From positions 372,001 to 436,000 of the forward strand of contig ML996700.1 in the NCBI GenBank assembly GCA_010356995.1: a DNA stretch of 64,000 bases, written 5' to 3'. Position 1 is the stretch's first letter, and every line of letters begins with the position of its first letter. The notes beneath the pieces are model-generated. The model had not been told where the DNA came from, searched no databases, and worked only from the letters and a program-made list of their open reading frames with translations. Positions 1 to 11,805 of this stretch are shown piece by piece. The DNA is from Trichodelitschia bisporula. Taxonomy: Eukaryota; Ascomycota; Dothideomycetes; Phaeotrichales; Phaeotrichaceae. The position numbers were made by a program, and so were the translations under genes.

Positions 1-3000
1 CACTTCGATCGAACAAATTCGCCTAATTTCCCATGCCAGCGCAATTCGTATGCGCCGCAACTCCACTCCAGCTGGCGCTCGTCGTTCATCTCCGCCCAGA
101 GGTCACTTGATAGTTCCCCTGGGCGACGGGGCGCGATAAGTGTCTTTGGTGCGACACCGTGCCAGTGTCAGTTGCAGTTCGCTGGCAGGCGGACAGCCTT
201 GTGGACCATTGACAGAAACACGAAGGTACATCCCTTCGCTTCCTCTGCTTCCTCCCTGAGCTGTGCATTATGTGAGACACAAGTGCACGCCCCCCATGAT
301 TCACAACTCGCGGTCATTCCGCCTTGCCATTGGATCCCGATACTTTATCCCTTTTGTGTGCCTTGACAACTCGCGAGTTCCGCGCACGACAGAAAAGGAG
401 TCGAATTCTAGACCTGAGAAAAGGAATGCCATCTGCGGTTCCTGAATCAAGAGACGGCGATTCCGCAAGGCGCCGCGCAGAAATGCGACACGGATGGCTA
501 CGGGATGGAGATCAAGGCGCAAACGGAATTGCCTCTTGAAATCGGGTTTCGGCAACAGTGCTTGCCGCACAGCCGCTCAAAAGGCAGATCAGACAGCAGA
601 AACCCACGATCGCAACCCCTCGCCGCGAGAGGCGGGCACCTCCCCGTGACCCCTCGCCCTGCCCGCCTTTCACGCGCGCACATCCTATTCGCCCTGCCCA
701 AGCGGAACACCGGATAATGCTTCACCCGGCAGCAGACTTCAGAGCGCGCGCACAATGCGCTCAATTCCGAGACCCGATCCTCTATCCAGCTGCCATGCTA
801 TGTGCAGACCGGTTGATAGCTTCATGTGCGCCTTATTACGGTACGCGGTGATTCTGCTGTCGTGACTCCTCGGGTTTTGCCCGCCAGCGTGGGCGTGGGG
901 GGTCCACCCAGCCGTTAAATCCGCGCTGCCGGAATCCCTGTCAACGCCACGTTGCCCTTTTTGGCATAGAGCGACACGGGCGCTTAGCGGCACGCGATCG
1001 GCTGGGGCAGGGCGCCGAGACGGGGGAATTTACTGCCGCCGGACCCGAGGCTAGGCCGATGATTTATAGCGGGCAGAAGCGGGTAGGAGATATCCCCGGC
1101 GCCGAGGGCTGCGGCAGTGCGGTCACCCGCCTGGAGGCGACTAGGCTCCCAGAATGGAACATGCTGTGCAAAAAGCGTTGCTATAGGCGTTGTGCATACA
1201 TAGTCCAGCAGTTATGTGGCTCGGCTTTCGGGCCTCGTATGAAGTACGAATATTTCGTCCCTAGTGTCCCGATCAGTGCCTTGCGCCGAAGTGCATCTGC
1301 AATGTCGGCCTTGACACAAATTGCTTGCATCGCCGCAGCAGAGGGTAAGGCAACGCCATTCCGCAGCCCATCATTGGCTGTTCCAGGAGATGTCGTCTTG
1401 ATATGTGGTCTGCACGTCCTTAAGGCTGCCCTCGCGTCTCACGTAACCGCGACCGCTTGGAGGCTGTGGCTTGACCGCTGACGTGGGGAAGCGGGGTTAC
1501 ACTACCCCGCGTCTTACCTCCGGCTCCTGCGCTATGACTCCGCCCCCATGCGGGGAAACAGCCTTGTGCTTGTGCATCCCGCACTTGGAACACGTAAGGA
1601 TGCTGTGGATGAAACTACGAGGTATATGCTGCTGCTTGTGAGAGAAGACGTGTCTAGCAAGATATTTGCTGCAATCAGGCATACGTAGTTCGTGTAGAGC
1701 TCGGATTACGAAGAATCAATCCCCAGGCCCGGAATGACCGCCATTCTTCGTATGGAAGGCGTGTCTCGACGCGTCAGGTTCTCATTGGCAGTCAATAAGA
1801 GAATTTGTGTAATTACTTGCAGGAGGCGGAGTGAGACATGGGGCTGCCTGGCAAGGCTGTGCTGGGACCCTACCGTAGGGCTGAATTTGAGTATGGTGAA
1901 CTCACCAAACCCTACCACTGTTAGTGTGCTACAGCAATGCCTCCTACCCCGTAGTAGTGCTCGACTGACAGGTGCGTTGAAATCAGCTTCAGCCAATGGA
2001 TACCAGCACCACAGCACTTGAGCCGATCACCACTGGTGATCAACTCAAGGCAGTACCTTGGTACATAGTTTCTCAAATATCGCATTGAGCATCATTCGAC
2101 CACCATTTGACGACTGGGAGAAGTTGAATACTGGAAGATACGGTATGTCGGAGGATATCACACCACCACCCGATATTCCCCACACTTGAGCTTTGTACCG
2201 TAGCATCTTACCTCGTCCTCGAGGTGCAAATGGCCTGTGGTAAAATGCGATAGGTTGGAGTTCAGAATCTGTCAAGCCTTCATCGGAACTGACTCCGAAG
2301 TCAATAAAAATCGGATTATATCAGCTGTAGGGGGCATCCTTATTGGGGCAGTGCCTTCGTTGCAAGTTCGACTGACCTCATACGGCTGGACGCGAATTCT
2401 GTCGTATGAGCCAGCCTTCTCATTCGGTTGTGGGTTATGTCTTTGAGCGATACTGTACTCGTAGAGCAGAAGGCCAGCCAGCGCCTATCGTCAATCTCCA
2501 CCACAATGCCATGGTGGTTGAAGTAGAGTTTGGCGAGCACTTCCTAAGCTTCTGGACAACCCATGTTGAAAGTGGCATGATGAGCTTCCAATGTTACACA
2601 AAACGCGGGGCCGAAATCCCCGGCACCATGCGCGAAGCCCAGATTCCCCCCATCTCAAATATCGCGGGAAGCTCGGAGATTGGATACGCCCGTGGGTAAG
2701 GGAAAGGTAACGTACGCAGGGGTAGCTGAGCTGAGGAATAACCGTTCTTGAGGCATTTTGCTCTTTACGACTCAAAAGATTTGGGGTTAGCATCTAATTT
2801 ACTGCAGATCGGTGTACTCCGTAGAACAGGTGAATTCCTTGGAAGCTGGAAGTTGAGGTTGCGAACGTTGTGGTGCGGTCCGAGAGTGAGCTTGGGAAAC
2901 TGGATAAATGATCTCCCAACTCCGACCCGTTTGGCGCAGGAAGGAATGAGATTCGATTCGACGTCATCGAGCGAAGTGGAGCTGTTCAAAACTTACTATC

Positions 3001-3194
3001 AACGTTATCACATTGCGCGCCGGATGACTCTCCCCACCTCTTCTCTTGCAGTCTATAAGCTCTGCTGGTCCTGAGCTCCCCTTTACGTCTACTCTATCCT
3101 AGCTACTCCAATTTTCCGACCCTTCCGAAAGTCTCGCTGACAGCTCCTATCACGCCCCAAACTCCTCGCTGGAAGCGCGTTGTCCGCCTGCACT
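1..3194. other. Gene-poor stretch upstream of ETR1
   Basis: I see no recognisable gene, RNA gene or repeat family here. Open frames on both strands are short, most lack an ATG, and none forms a convincing multi-exon model. The last ~120 bases are pyrimidine-rich, as is usual for a fungal promoter and 5' leader. One ATG-started frame at 2406-2699 is listed separately as a weak candidate. Confidence 0.5.
2406..2699 (+). CDS. Weak small ORF, 97 aa
   Basis: This is an ATG-started open frame of 97 codons with mixed, protein-like composition (for example VNLHHNAMVVEVEFGEHF). I recognise no domain, signal peptide or membrane segment. No flanking exon with good splice sites is obvious. It may be a chance frame or a remnant of an older gene, and is kept only because it is the most protein-like frame in the first 3 kb. 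Confidence 0.18.
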   Translation: MSQPSHSVVGYVFERYCTRRAEGQPAPIVNLHHNAMVVEVEFGEHFLSFWTTHVESGMMSFQCYTKRGAEIPGTMREAQIPPISNIAGSSEIGYARG

Positions 3195-4379
3195 ATGGCA
3201 ACGACAGGAATCTTGAGGTCAATTTCTCGGCCAACCACATCCCCAATCGCTGCAATTCGCCCTTCATTACAACACACACGCCAAATCTCTGCCTACGGCT
3301 ACGAACAAACCAAGGCCCTTATCTTCAAGAAGTATGGCGAGCCGAAGGATGTGCTCTCCCTTCACGGCCACTCAATCTCTCCGGCGCACTCCAACCTCGT
3401 CACCCTTCGCTTCCTGGCGTCTCCCATAAACCCCGCGGATATCAACCAGATTCAGGGGGTCTACCCTTCAAAGCCTACGTTCACCACGTCGTTGAGCACT
3501 CCCGATCCCGTCGCCGTCGGGGGCAACGAAGGTGTGGCGGAGGTCATTGCGGCTGGTGACAATGTCAAAGGGTTGAAGAAAGGAGATTGGGTTATTCAGA
3601 GGACTCCCGGGTTTGGTACATGGCGGACGCATGCGCAGACCACTGAGGACGGTCTGCTCAAAATCACAAACAAGGATGGCATTACTCCCATCCAGGCAGG
3701 TACGGTCTCGGTCAATCCATGCACTGCGTACTGCATGTTGAGGGAGTTTTCGGACATGAAACCGGGAGACTGGTTCATCCAAAATGGTGCCAACTCGGGA
3801 GTGGGGCGCGCCGCGATCCAACTCGGAAAGCTTTGGGGATATAAGAGCATCAATGTCATCCGGGACAGGCCAGAGGGACTAGATGCGATGAAGACAAACT
3901 TGACGGACCTGGGCGCAGACGTTGTCATTACCGACACCGAGCTCCAGTCATCTGAGATCCAGGACAAAGTTCGCGAATGGACAAATGGCGGTCGCGATCA
4001 GATCAAGGTTGGACTCAACTGCGTTGGCGGTAAGCCTGCTGGTGCCATGGCCAAGCTGCTTTCGGCGAATGCCCATCTCGTCACATATGGTGCAATGAGC
4101 AAGCAGCCAGTGATGCTCCCTGCTGGCCTGCTCATCTTCAAGAATATCCACTTCGACGGGTTCTGGGTTTCCAGCTGGAGCGACCGGAACCCGGAACGCA
4201 AGGCACAGATGGTAGACGACATTCTGCAGTTGTACCGGGATGGCAAGTTCAAGGACATGCCGCTGCAGGAGGTGCGCTGGGATTTCGATACCAAGGGGGG
4301 CAAGCTCATAGACGCTGTCCAAGGAACTCTGGAGGGATTTAGAAGCGGCAAGGGGATCTTCGTCTTTGGCAACACCTGA
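3195..4379 (+). CDS. ETR1: Mitochondrial trans-2-enoyl-CoA/ACP reductase
   Basis: This intronless gene encodes 394 aa. The ATG at 3195 is chosen because the frame only extends to a TTG upstream. The product is an MECR/Etr1 member of the medium-chain dehydrogenase/reductase superfamily. It catalyses the NADPH-dependent last reduction in mitochondrial type II fatty acid synthesis, which supplies octanoyl-ACP for lipoate. Residues 1 to about 35 are rich in Arg/Ser/Thr and lack acids, as in a mitochondrial presequence. The catalytic-domain motif NPADINQIQGVYP holds the family's active-site Tyr. NGANSGVGRAAIQLGK is the Rossmann nucleotide-binding loop, with the family's later glycine-rich VGLNCVGGKPAG strand. 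Length matches yeast Etr1 (380 aa). Nothing looks broken. Identification rests on recalled family motifs. Confidence 0.93.
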   Translation: MATTGILRSISRPTTSPIAAIRPSLQHTRQISAYGYEQTKALIFKKYGEPKDVLSLHGHSISPAHSNLVTLRFLASPINPADINQIQGVYPSKPTFTTSLSTPDPVAVGGNEGVAEVIAAGDNVKGLKKGDWVIQRTPGFGTWRTHAQTTEDGLLKITNKDGITPIQAGTVSVNPCTAYCMLREFSDMKPGDWFIQNGANSGVGRAAIQLGKLWGYKSINVIRDRPEGLDAMKTNLTDLGADVVITDTELQSSEIQDKVREWTNGGRDQIKVGLNCVGGKPAGAMAKLLSANAHLVTYGAMSKQPVMLPAGLLIFKNIHFDGFWVSSWSDRNPERKAQMVDDILQLYRDGKFKDMPLQEVRWDFDTKGGKLIDAVQGTLEGFRSGKGIFVFGNT

Positions 4380-5051
4380 TTGGTTTGAATCTGTGGCTGC
4401 AGGTTGGGAGAACTCTTGTACACACGTTTAAGACACATGTGCCGCACGTTGGCTTGTGAATATGGCTGATCTCGCAAAGGCGCTTTCTGCCGTCATCGGC
4501 ATTCGGGCATCAAAAAGCATGGCTTATCTTGACGTACGCTGGGATGTTAAAACTCTTCAGATCCCTTCTAGCATGAACATTTGGAGGCTTTACAGTCCTT
4601 GACGGCGACTTCGGAATGGGACGTCGAAAAGTTGAGGAGGCTTGCAGTGAGGCAAAAAAGCATTGGCATCGTCGTGTGAAGCTAAAAAAAAGTGGCGCCT
4701 GACCCCACCAACCATTTTAGTTCCCCGACAGCCATCAAGCACGCAAGTTCCCGAACACCCGCTGACTGGGTTTTGTCCCACAGAAATATCGGCATAAACT
4801 GCAGCTCAATTTTCGATGCAGACGGCTTTGACGGCTCAGGCGATATTCACTCCTAGTTGAGCTTAAGTGTACGATCGGCTTGCGCCGTCAGCCTTCTGGA
4901 AAGCTTATGCGCCGTATACGCGCAGCTTTTTTTTGCGACTTTTACTTAAGTTCAACAGTTGCTCGTCGATCAGCGGGCCTGTCATGTCTCTGTCCTCGAG
5001 ATTGATGTCATCGAAGCCAACCCTCCTATTAAAAATCTCAAAGCTTTCTCA
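4380..5051. other. Intergenic: ETR1 3' side and transporter promoter
   Basis: This spacer of about 670 bases lies between two same-strand genes and has no supported coding region. T-rich and A-rich tracts (for example near 4682-4690 and 4926-4935) are the only obvious features. It presumably holds the ETR1 terminator and the transporter promoter, but no specific element can be named. Confidence 0.4.
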
Positions 5052-6870
5052 ATGCAAGCGGAGAACCCTGTCATAAATATCATTTGTCCAAGCTGCACAG
5101 AACTAGCACTGGATGATGATAGAACGATGATCGACGGCTCCTCACCATCATTAAGCCCGTCACCTTCATCGCCATCTTCATCCTCAACCTCGTCCAGTTC
5201 TTCATCCCCCGAGACAGCAGAGCCCTCGAAATGCCGACCACCTATGGATTCCTTACGACCATCAATTGTCCACAGGCCGTGTTCAGGTGTGTCCGATCGG
5301 GATGAGGATGATGGATTTGGCGACAAAGTGCTGGCATTGAGGGGGCGGATACGACATTTTACTTGGACGTGGTTCTGTATGACTATGGCGACTGGGGGAA
5401 TGGCTAATGTACTGTATGTATGCCCTTCATCGCATCAGTTTCTTCTGACCACCGCCAGATATACCATCCCGGAACCATTCCGCTTCAAGGCTGTGTACGG
5501 GTTAGGCTGTGCCTTCTTCATCCTGAACATTTTGCTCTTCATTTTCAATATCTGTATGATCAGTCTGCGCTTTTACCTCTACCCGTCAACTTTCAAGGCG
5601 AGCTTCTTGCACCCGACCGAGTCACTCTTTATCCCCGCTGCTGTTATCAGTTTTGGCACGATTCTTAACAACATCACCCAATATGGTGTGGGTGCCAAAA
5701 CCGGGGTATGGCTCGAGAGTGCCATGTATGGCTTCTATTGGTTTTACTGTTGCCTCGCTGTCTTGTTCTCCTGCGGGATCTACCTCACACTGTCAGTTAG
5801 ATCCGTGTCTTTCTGACTCCGCTGACGGTGTACAGATGGTCCACACAAACCTTCACCATCTCTCAAATGACCCCAGTTTGGATTTTCCCCGCATACCCTC
5901 TTCTCATAGTAGGCCCGTTCGCGGGAAATCTTGCGCAAAAAATGATCAGTAGCCCGCAACGTACTGTGTCTGTCATTGTCGGGGGCTACGTGCTCCAAGG
6001 CGTCGGCTTTATGGTCGCGCTAATGATCTATTCGGCCTTTCTCTATCGCCTCATGACGCAGAAGCTCCCAAAGGAAAGCCTGCGCCCTGCAATGTTCATC
6101 TCTGTCGGGCCCAGCGGCTTCACCATCTGCGGTATCATAACCATGGCGCATGAACTTCCGCGCGTGGTATCTCCAAATTTCATGGGAGAGGGAATGGGGG
6201 AGTTTGCGGGGAAGGTGAGCGTGGTAATGGCGAACTGGATGGGCCTCTGGCTATGGGGGTACGCAGCTCAAACTACAAGTCTTGTCCGAAACTGACGCGC
6301 GCTAGCCTTGCTCTGTGGTTCTTTTTCGTCTCTGTCGGCGCGCATTGGTCGTGCGCCACGCGCGGCCGCATGGACTTCGCCATGACATGGTTCTCGTTTG
6401 TGTTCCCGAACACGGCGCTCACGACAGCAACGTTTGCGATTTCGCAAGCGCTAGGGCATAGCTATTCGATTGCTCTGGTCGGTTGCATCATGACAGTAGC
6501 GTTGGTGATCTTGTGGTTTTTCGTTTGTGGCATGATGATCCGTGCCGTGCTGCTGAAGCAGATTTTGTGGCCGCAGAAGCAGGAAGATAGAGATGAAGGA
6601 GGTTGGGGGAAGGACAGCAAGGCGAGGGTTGGAGAGGCCAAGAGTCCCGGTTGGAGTCGATTGAATGTCATTCTTGGGGGAATGCATGACACCGAAAGAG
6701 GAGAGGGGCCCGGTCCACTTAAGAGGAGGGGTTCCTGGAGAAGTGCCGCAAAGAAGGGGCAAAAGCGGGATGCAGATACATCGGCTCGCGATGGGAACGT
6801 TGGCCAGTTGCATGGAGAGCCGGAGCACGAGGGCATCGAGAAGATGAATCCGGATGACAACGCTGATTGA
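5052..6870 (+). CDS. TDT/SLAC1-family transporter (malate or sulfite type)
   Basis: Proposed exons are 5052-5413, 5459-5791, 5836-6258 and 6306-6870, giving 560 aa. The introns are 45, 44 and 47 nt. The N-terminal ~90 residues are a Ser/Pro-rich acidic cytoplasmic tail. The core then opens with RHFTWTWFCMTMATGGMANV, diagnostic of the tellurite-resistance/dicarboxylate transporter (C4-dicarboxylate, SLAC1-like) family. About ten hydrophobic segments follow, including WSTQTFTISQMTPVWIFPAY and MFISVGPSGFTICGI. The C-terminal ~130 residues are charged and soluble. Family members export sulfite (Ssu1) or carry malate (Mae1); the substrate cannot be chosen from sequence alone. An alternative start is the ATG at 5127. 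The first intron is a multiple of three and stop-free, so an unspliced read would still be open. Confidence 0.87.
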
Positions 6871-7205
6871 TCTCTTGTTTGGATATACCCTGTTGAAGGG
6901 GATTTGGACTACAGCGATGCATATAGAGCATTTTTGATCATGAATTTGACGGCTGTTCACATTGCGCATCCCTTCAAGGCTACGGAGTGATGATTCTGCG
7001 CTCGAAGGTTCGGATGCTGCATTGATAATGCTCTTGCCGCAGGTCATCCACCATCCAGTTACTCTATTGGTCAGGAAACCTCCAACTTGGCGGGACCCTC
7101 GTTATCGATAGCGGTCTTCGAAAGTGGGATGCGGTATGACCGCGGGGCAAAAGCTTTTATATACCTTCATCTGCAGCCTCCTCCTCTCCAACCGCCTAGG
7201 GAAAT
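6871..7205. other. Intergenic, HGH1 promoter
   Basis: This spacer of 335 bases lies between two same-strand genes. A pyrimidine-rich stretch (around 7170-7200) lies just before the HGH1 start. No RNA gene or repeat was seen. Confidence 0.35.
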
Positions 7206-8523
7206 ATGCCTTCCGAGCTCGAAGATGTACGTATTATCTTCTTCGTGCTTCGGATTAACTTACAGCTGACCGATGCGCAACAGCTCGTCTCCTTCCTTCA
7301 TCATGGCAACGCTCAGATTCGGCAGATCGGTATGACCTTCTCTTAATCGGCATGCGCGGACAAGTTCGAGTGCTAACACCACCTAAGCTGCCGAAAACTT
7401 GGTTGGCTACTCGCTTTCACAGCCCGCGCTCTTCAAGACAGGACAACTTACTCCCATCCAAGACCTAAAACTCCTCGTCCGAGACTACCCAGTACGACTC
7501 CCGTCCACGGCTGCCGTCACTCAACTGACCTTCCGCTTAGCTCATTGCCAAAAACGCCCTCGACATGCTAATAAACCTCTCCGACGACCCTGAGGTCCTC
7601 GGGCACCTGGCGAAGGACGACAAGTTCCTTGAAACTCTCCTTCTGCGGATAACCGTATGTCAGTTGACCTAGCCGCGGGGACGGGAGCGGACATGAGGCA
7701 TAAGCTAACACATTCCCTGTGGACGCAGAACGTAAAAGAGCCTCACGCAAATGAGATTGCTATGCTCCTCGCCAATCTAGCCAAACACGACGGCATCAAG
7801 CGCGTGCTGACCCTCGAGCGCACGCCGCCTAAGGCGCTGTCCACTTCGCGCAAGGCCATGGACCAATTGATGGACTGCTTCGTCAAGGGTGCCGAGGGAA
7901 CGTACAACGCGAAGGCGGACTTCGATTATCTGGCGTACTTCTTCGCCGACATGGCGAAGCACCCCGAAGGCCGGACATACTTCGTGACGCCGCAGGCACA
8001 CGATTCGGATATCATACCTCTAACGAAGTTGACGGTTTTTACGGAACATAAATCAGCGATTCGGCGTCGTGGCGTGGCGTCGACAATCAAGAACGTTACG
8101 TTTGACGTGGAGTCACACCCGAAGCTGTTTGCGACGGACGAGGTTAACTTACTGCCGTACCTCCTGCTGCCGATTATGGGGTCGGAGGAGTATGACGACG
8201 ATGATACAGACGGAATGCTGGACGACCTGCAGCTACTGCCGCCAGATAAAGAGCGAGAAAAGGACGTTGAGATACTGAAGACCCATCTAGAGACCTTGCT
8301 CATCCTCACAACCACGAAGAGTGGGAGAGAGCTGCTCCGAAAGATCAAGGTATATCCTATCATTCGGGAAACGCATCTGCACGCCGAGCATGAGGACGTG
8401 CATGACGCCTGCGATAGAGTTGTGCAAGTTCTTGCGCGCGACGAGCCTGAGGAAGAGGGGGAAGCCACAGTGTCAAAAGAGGTTGAGGAAATGGATGAAG
8501 ACGAGGAGATAATAGAGGTGTAA
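7206..8523 (+). CDS. HGH1: HGH1, eEF2-folding chaperone adaptor
   Basis: Proposed exons are 7206-7226, 7266-7329, 7388-7491, 7541-7654 and 7729-8523, coding for 365 aa. All four introns are 39-74 nt and join in frame. The product matches Hgh1/FAM203, an armadillo-like helical protein that works with TRiC and Hsp90 in folding translation elongation factor eEF2 in the cytosol. Family landmarks are NALDMLINLSDD, ANEIAMLLANLAKHDG, FADMAKHPEGRTYF, RRRGVASTIKNVTFD and LLPYLLLPIMGSEEYDDDD, followed by the REThLHAEHEDVHDA-like segment near the end. The acidic C-terminus (EEEGEA...DEDEEIIEV) is typical. The first exon codes for only seven residues, so the start relies on the ATG and a good GTACGT donor. 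Yeast Hgh1 is of similar length (394 aa). Confidence 0.92.
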
Positions 8524-8713
8524 ATCAAGCTCCATTGCAATCGGCCAGAAGTACCACGTGAATCGCTCAAGACTGTGGTATCAACGCGAGTAAGCAAAAG
8601 GTGGCCGGGCTCCATGAGAGCTCAAGCAGTGATGCATGGAGTTAACCCCAGGAGATGGGACTGCATGCTCTCAAAGCGACTTATACTGAACCACAAGGAA
8701 AAGACTGCTCCGA

Positions 8714-9877
8714 CTAGCAGTCTCCTCCCCATCCCAACTGCCGATTCACTTCATTGAAAGCCCTGATCCCTGTGCCAATGTAACCGACTGCACTGTCCAC
8801 CGAGCTATTGCCTGACCTGAATTCCGGTCGCACCGTGTTCTCGGTTGCTAAGTCCGCCTCAGTAAAGTAGCACTGCTTCTTATCCAGGACGGCATTTTCG
8901 ATCGTCTTCGCCCATCGCCGGAAAAGAGCAATTTCAGAAGCCACGGCGAACACTCTCTCGTCTAGATTATTGACGGAGTAGCGCCATTCGCATCTGACGA
9001 CGGACCAGCGCCGCGTGGCGAAGAAGAGGTATGGCCATGTGAAGAGCCACATGAAGGTGGCGTAGCATAGTATGACAATCCAGGTTGTGAAGCGCCAAAC
9101 GTTAAACCGATGCGACGTGTATACCTCGACGGCTCGGTTCTCGATAGGGAAGGTCACCTTGAGATGACCCTTGTAGTTGGTGTTGAGGATCAGAGTGGTG
9201 ATTTGATCGCTCAAATATCGCTGGTCGAGGCCAGTCACTTCGCGCGTGAAGCGGAATCTAGTCATGTCAGAGGAGACGAGAGGTTCGTAGGAAGTTTCCT
9301 ACGATCTGAGGCGCGCGTGGGATGCGCAGAAACGGTGACACCATTCATTCAAGTTTGACTTGCCATCCTCCAGATGCTTCCCTCTGAGGGCCTTACGCCA
9401 TATCGTACCGCGATGGACGCGTTCATTGTTCTCGACAGTTTGCATCTGCCTCCATAGCGGACCGTACGTAAGGTACTCAGACAAGCGCACCTTGACATCA
9501 AAGTCGGTGACAGTTTCCTTCTCTTCCTTGTCCCCCCGTTTAGTGGTTTGTGTGTGCGTACCCAGGATGCGAATCTGGAGGTTTGGCGGGATCTGAGCCC
9601 AATCGTGGATGGTCCGCTCGGCATACAACGGATCGGTGTCGAACTTGGGATCGAAGATGATATCGATCCCTTTTTGGTGCTTGAATGGCTGGATGATGTA
9701 ACGGTTCAGTGTTACGCCGGGTGCTGAGAGAGCCGCGCCCTCCACTTCATCCGAGTAAGCAGGGAGACTCTCCAAATCGGGCGCGTCTTGATCCGGGGTG
9801 GTGTGAAGGGACACAGCATCGTCAAGGGAAGGGTCGTCGCGGTAGCTTGGGGGTGAGGCGCTTTTGGGGGCACCCAT
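8714..9877 (-). CDS. Conserved fungal protein with one membrane segment, unknown function
   Basis: Two exons (9303-9877 and 8714-9257, read on the minus strand) give 372 aa. The 45-nt intron has donor GTAGGA and acceptor CTAG. The split rejoins ...CASHARLRS to FRFTREVTGLDQRY, the continuity I recall from ascomycete homologues. The N-terminal 60 residues are Pro/Ser/Asp-rich. Next comes a beta-rich middle starting LNRYIIQPFKHQKGIDIIFD, and then a hydrophobic stretch (FTTWIVILCYATFMWLFTW) near residues 250-270, probably a membrane anchor. The Trp-rich pattern PLWRQMQ...EWCHRFCASH is conserved in my memory, but I know no assigned function. The stop created at the donor means an unspliced message would end after LRS. 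Confidence 0.75.
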
Positions 9878-10549
9878 TGTGACAAGTTGGAAATCACAGA
9901 TGCGATGAACGAGTGGAATTTCCCAGACCCGACGTCGTTGAAAGGGACGGCAGAGGAAGGAGCCTTGAATTATATCGAGTTGAGAGGGATAGGAGAAGAC
10001 GATAAGCAACTCAACGGCAACCGGTGAGCGAGTACGCTCGTACTTGAACAGCGCTTACTCCAGCCAAGTCTTACGATCCATTTGGTGGCGAAACCTTGTG
10101 TGGCTATTTTGGGATAGGCTGCCGCAGGTCCCTGCAGCTCCAGGCTCGGGTCCGTGCATGTTGCTCAACGAACTACAGTACTGTAGCAATACAGCTATGG
10201 CAATTCATACAAGGTCGTAGCGTTCATTTGATCTTATTTCACAAACCAATGACCGCAAGCTCAAGTCCTAGCCTTTTGAGCCGCTCTGCTCCCGCTAGTG
10301 CATCCGCATCGAAGGACTTCGGAGGGATTCATTTCCTTAACGCCGGTGTTCATCTTTCATTGAAGTAGTCGTCCTGACGGAGAGGAGCCAGCCGGGTTAG
10401 TAGCTACCGATCTGAGCTCTGCGCAGCTCGCGATTAGTGTTAGTACTTCCAGAGAAGCCTACCAAAGCACAGCTGTGCCTCAATAAAGATCTTAGATGGG
10501 ATGGTAGAAGGCGTAAAACATACGCGATTGTGCCACTGTACCGGCCTCG
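9878..10549. other. Intergenic between two minus-strand genes
   Basis: About 670 bases with no supported gene. It should contain the promoter of the gene at 8714-9877 and the 3' end of the seipin gene. Short open frames on the plus strand here are unremarkable. Confidence 0.35.
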
Positions 10550-11805
10550 CTAACCAGATGACCGGGATGACCGTTTCCGCACGCTTTCCGGACCGCCAGA
10601 GCTGCTCTCGAGGCTTGTTCCCAAGCCAGAGTCTGAAAATCCTCGGCTTAACTGTCTGCTTTGTTCGAGCACGAAGTCGGCGCTTTCGTCCTCATCATCG
10701 GCTTCAAGGGTGAACGGAATGTCGGGAGGGGTGTTGATATCCTCCAGTTCTTCATTTTTGATTTCAGGCGATTTGTAGCGGAGGGGAGCTTGATGTGAGA
10801 GTGTCGGAAAGATGAGTGGGGTGGCAGAAGTGTCAGATCGTCCTCCCTCGGCGGGCTCGCGCTTCACGTCTGCCGTGTCCGGCTTGACCGGTTTATTATG
10901 CGGCGCCTGAAAAACGGTGTTGAACAGCAGATAGACGAGGCCGAAGAATGTCATCTCTACTGACCAGAACAGGCCGGTGAGCACCACAAATGATGTAAGT
11001 TGGTAATTGTACATCACGTAGCTATGTAGGAACGTAAGCTGGGAGGATATATGCAAAGGGAATTCATACCGTAACCCTCCAAACCGGGCTTTGAATATCA
11101 CTTCCGCTCGATATATTTGCAGTCTTGTTTCGCTTTGGAGTTCGAGTCGCGCAAATGCTGGCAAGTTTTTCCAACCTTTGCTGAACTCTACAGAGTCCAT
11201 CATATCAACATGTAGCGATTCGGCCTCGTGCCGCCACCCCATTAGGTACCACGGCAAAGCAGTGGCCTTGTAGACATATTCCATTGCGGTCGAGTGATAC
11301 GTCATAGTGGCAGGGCGGCGAGACTTTGCGAGCAATGCTCCACTCGCGGCGTCCCACTCGACTTTGGAGGGCCCAAAAAGCTGCAGGTCAATCATGAAGT
11401 TGCCTGCTGCCTTATTCAACCTTGTCTGAGGCATATCAAGCACGACGGCTATGTCGTATGGCTGGCCCGAAACAAGCTCCTGGGGTAGTGTTGCCGAGGC
11501 ATTTGGGTTGCAGTTCGGCGCAAATTGGAGGTACACTGGCCGAGAGAATCCACGAATTGGGATAAATGAGTAGTAGAAAAAGAGGTAGGCGGAAACAGCG
11601 ACACCGAGCAGAAAAAGACTGGCAAGTGACAGGAGAAAAGCACCGATATACGTGCGTTGGGCGGACTTCGTCGTCGCATAATGTAAGGGGCGCAAGAGAG
11701 CATCCTGTAGCTTCGTGAGCAGGACTCATGTGAGTGTTGTTTGCAACCTGCCTTTGCGGCTATCAGCACCCCTACTTCAGTCTCATCATCTGAGATGTCT
11801 GACAT
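10550..11805 (-). CDS. SEI1: Seipin, lipid-droplet biogenesis protein
   Basis: Three exons are proposed on the minus strand: 11776-11805, 11070-11704 and 10550-11021, giving 378 aa. Seipin forms an oligomeric ring in the ER membrane at lipid-droplet sites and steers triglyceride packing. Visible features are the short N-terminus, a first membrane helix (FLLSLASLFLLGVAVSAYLF), a luminal beta-sandwich (PVYLQFAP...YDIAVVLDMPQT...GNFMIDLQL) and a second helix (LTSFVVLTGLFWSVEMTFFG). The cytosolic tail is acidic and Ser-rich. The second intron (11022-11069, 48 nt) is open in frame. It is called because splicing restores GLRYVMYNYQLTSFVV, the usual entry into helix 2. The first-exon assignment is less certain, because it depends on a GTAGGG donor joined to DALLRPLHYATTKSAQRTY. 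Confidence 0.85.
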
